Below are positions 4,362 through 5,984 of a stretch of DNA of 5,984 nt, in pieces (positions within the stretch are counted from its first letter, which is position 1; each line of letters opens with the position of its first letter). The DNA is taken from NCBI GenBank assembly GCA_015065205.1, contig SVQS01000118.1:1-5984 (forward strand), written 5' to 3'. A program made the translations under genes and the position numbers. The notes beneath the pieces were generated by a model. That model searched no databases and was not told the origin of the DNA. It saw nothing but the letters and a program-made list of their open reading frames with translations. The stretch is from Oscillospiraceae bacterium. Lineage in GTDB: Bacteria; Bacillota; Clostridia; Oscillospirales; CAG-272.

Positions 4362-5795
4362 ATGCAACTTTACAACTCTGCAACCAGAAAAAAAGAAGAA
4401 TTCATTCCCCATGAGGCAGGCAAGGTGAGTATGTACACCTGCGGCCCCACGGTTTACCATTTTGCGCACATCGGTAATTTGCGCACCTACATTATGGAAG
4501 ATATCCTCGACCGCTACTTCCGTTACAGCGGCTACGACGTTACGCGCGTTATGAATATCACCGACGTAGGTCACCTGACGTCCGATGCCGATACAGGCGA
4601 GGACAAGATGCTCAAGGGCGCAAAGCGCGAAAAGAAGACCGTTATGGAAATCGCGCGATTCTACACCGAAAAATTCTTTGAAGATTGCAAGGCGCTCAAC
4701 ATCCGCCGCCCCGAGGTAGTAGAGCCCGCAACCTCTTGCATCGACGAGTTTATCAAGGTAATTGAGGCGCTCCTCGAAAAAGGCTATGCTTACGAAGCAG
4801 GCGGAAACATTTATTTTGATACCTCTAAATTGGAACAATATTATGTGTTCAACAACTTTGAGGAAGAAGACCTTGCAGTTGGCGTACGCGATGGCGTTGA
4901 GGCCGACGGCAACAAGAAGAATAAGGCAGACTTTGTTCTGTGGTTTACCAAATCCAAGTTTGACGACCAAGAGCTCAAATGGAACAGCCCTTGGGGCATC
5001 GGTTATCCCGGATGGCACATTGAGTGCTCCTGCATCAGCATGAAGCACCTCGGTGAGCGTCTTGACGTTCACTGTGGCGGTATCGACAACGCATTCCCGC
5101 ACCACACCAACGAGATTGCACAGTCCGAGGCGTTCCTCGGTCATAAATGGTGCAACTATTGGTTCCACGTTCTGCACCTGAACACCAACTCGGGCAAAAT
5201 GAGCAAATCCAAGGGCGAATTTTTGACCGTTTCTCTGCTTATCGAAAAGGGCTTTGACCCTATGGTTTATCGCTTCTTCTGTCTGCAATCGCACTACCGC
5301 AAGTCGCTCGTATTCTCTTGGGAGAACATGGAGAACGCAAAGGTTGCCTACAACAAGCTCATCGCGCGCATTGCATCTCTCAAGGACGACGGCGCGGTTG
5401 ACGAAGCTGCCCTTGCCGAGCTCAAAGCGGGCTTCACAAAGGCACTCGATAACGACCTGAACACATCCTTGGCAGTCACCGCCATTTATGACGTGCTCAA
5501 GGCAAAAACCAATGACGCTACCAAGAAAGCGGCTCTTGCCGATTTTGATACCGTTCTTTGCCTCAATCTCTTGGAAAATGCCGCAAAGCTGAACGAAGAA
5601 AAAGAAGAAAATGCCGAAGCTCCCGTAAGCGACGATCCTTTTGTAGCCGAAATTGAGCGACTCATCGTTGAGAGACGCGAAGCAAAAGTCGCCAAGAACT
5701 ATGCCGAGGCCGACCGCATTCGCGCATATCTCTTGGAAAAAGGTGTTACCTTGATTGATACCAAAGAGGGAACGACCTACAAAATTGAGGGCTGA
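4362..5795 (+). CDS. cysS: Cysteinyl-tRNA synthetase
   Basis: This class I aminoacyl-tRNA synthetase attaches cysteine to tRNA-Cys in an ATP-dependent two-step reaction; it is cytoplasmic and essential. Its 477 residues are the normal length. The Rossmann catalytic core carries CGPTVY (27-32) and the HIGN signature (36-39). KMSKS lies at 279-283. The zinc ligands expected from the family (Cys28, Cys209, His234, Glu238 in the E. coli enzyme) correspond to Cys27, Cys222, His247 and Glu251 here, with the same spacing among the last three. The C-terminal part is a helical DALR-type tRNA-binding region, ending in the usual AEADRIRAYLLEKGVTLIDTKEGT pattern. AAAAGGAG (4347-4354) lies 7 nt before the ATG. 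No T-box leader is present: only 50 nt separate it from the upstream gene, so it is probably transcribed with that gene. All key residues are intact. Confidence 0.98.
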   Translation: MQLYNSATRKKEEFIPHEAGKVSMYTCGPTVYHFAHIGNLRTYIMEDILDRYFRYSGYDVTRVMNITDVGHLTSDADTGEDKMLKGAKREKKTVMEIARFYTEKFFEDCKALNIRRPEVVEPATSCIDEFIKVIEALLEKGYAYEAGGNIYFDTSKLEQYYVFNNFEEEDLAVGVRDGVEADGNKKNKADFVLWFTKSKFDDQELKWNSPWGIGYPGWHIECSCISMKHLGERLDVHCGGIDNAFPHHTNEIAQSEAFLGHKWCNYWFHVLHLNTNSGKMSKSKGEFLTVSLLIEKGFDPMVYRFFCLQSHYRKSLVFSWENMENAKVAYNKLIARIASLKDDGAVDEAALAELKAGFTKALDNDLNTSLAVTAIYDVLKAKTNDATKKAALADFDTVLCLNLLENAAKLNEEKEENAEAPVSDDPFVAEIERLIVERREAKVAKNYAEADRIRAYLLEKGVTLIDTKEGTTYKIEG

Positions 5796-5797
5796 TT

Positions 5798-5984
5798 ATG
5801 ATGGAAAAGATAAAAGCATTATGGAAAAAGCACCGCGAGGTGCTGATGTACCTCATTTTTGGCGTTATGACGACCGTTGTGGGTTGGAGTGTATACTACG
5901 CCGTTTTGCTCGGCGGACGTGCCATTTTTGAAATTCCTGCCGGAGAGACGACATCTGCGCGTTATTTTGTGCTCTATACGGTGG
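5798..5984 (+). CDS. GtrA-like family membrane protein (N-terminal part, runs off the window)
   Basis: The frame opens at ATG 5798, two bases after the cysS stop, with a second ATG at 5801, and runs 62 codons to the window edge. GAGGG (5787-5791), inside the end of cysS, can serve as ribosome binding site for either ATG (6 or 9 nt). After a basic start (MEKIKALWKKHREV) comes YLIFGVMTTVVGWSVYYAVL (residues 18-37), the characteristic first helix of GtrA-like proteins, with its FGxxTTxxxWxxYY pattern. The family comprises small four-helix membrane proteins linked to lipid-linked sugar transfer and surface polysaccharides. The close spacing implies co-transcription with cysS. The remaining helices are outside the window, so the identification rests on the first one. 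Confidence 0.78.
   Translation, partial: MMEKIKALWKKHREVLMYLIFGVMTTVVGWSVYYAVLLGGRAIFEIPAGETTSARYFVLYTV

Noticed and set aside
4227..5294. Long minus-strand open frame (355 codons) opposite cysS
   Set aside because: It is fully antisense to a complete, motif-intact cysS and the end of the flavin-reductase-like gene. It has no recognisable family and its low-complexity Cys/Val/Phe-rich translation is typical of a shadow frame.

Overview
The window looks like chromosomal DNA of a low-to-mid-GC Gram-positive anaerobe, most likely a gut Clostridia-type Bacillota. The grounds are strong AGGAGG-like ribosome binding sites at tight spacing, near-perfect sigma-A promoters (TTGACA, 17 bp, TATAAT), U-tailed hairpin terminators, a YtrA-type GntR/ABC operon, and a tRNA gene that encodes its own CCA. 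The species cannot be named from this sequence.

Left part (1-1040): the tail of an unrecognised cysteine-containing protein (+) and a TRIC/UPF0126-type seven-helix membrane channel gene (-) converge on a shared bidirectional terminator at 298-331. The channel gene has its own extended -10 promoter near 1034-1062.

Middle (1041-3292): an intergenic stretch carries four ATTGGAT-type motifs in inverted pairs, then a 19-bp exact copy of the 3' end of the tRNA-Ser gene found 2.1 kb away. Between the two copies sits one compact operon: a YtrA-family GntR repressor, an ABC ATPase and an ABC-2 type permease. It is driven by a consensus promoter whose -10 box lies inside a perfect 9-5-9 palindrome, very probably the repressor's own operator. 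The layout (tRNA 3'-end repeat, cargo, intact tRNA) looks like a small genomic island or the remnant of a tRNA-integrated element, although no integrase is present.

Right part (3216-5984): tRNA-Ser(UGA) lies on the minus strand with its own terminator and a consensus promoter about 220 nt upstream. Its unusually long leader is packed with short hairpins and contains a copy of the tRNA 5' end. A divergent consensus promoter drives a flavin-reductase-like gene, then cysS (complete cysteinyl-tRNA synthetase), then the start of a GtrA-like membrane protein. These three genes are co-directional and closely spaced, so they are probably one transcription unit.

The protein-coding genes belong to known families. 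The less ordinary content is in the non-coding DNA: the tRNA-derived direct repeats around the ABC operon, and the structured, repeat-rich leader of tRNA-Ser.
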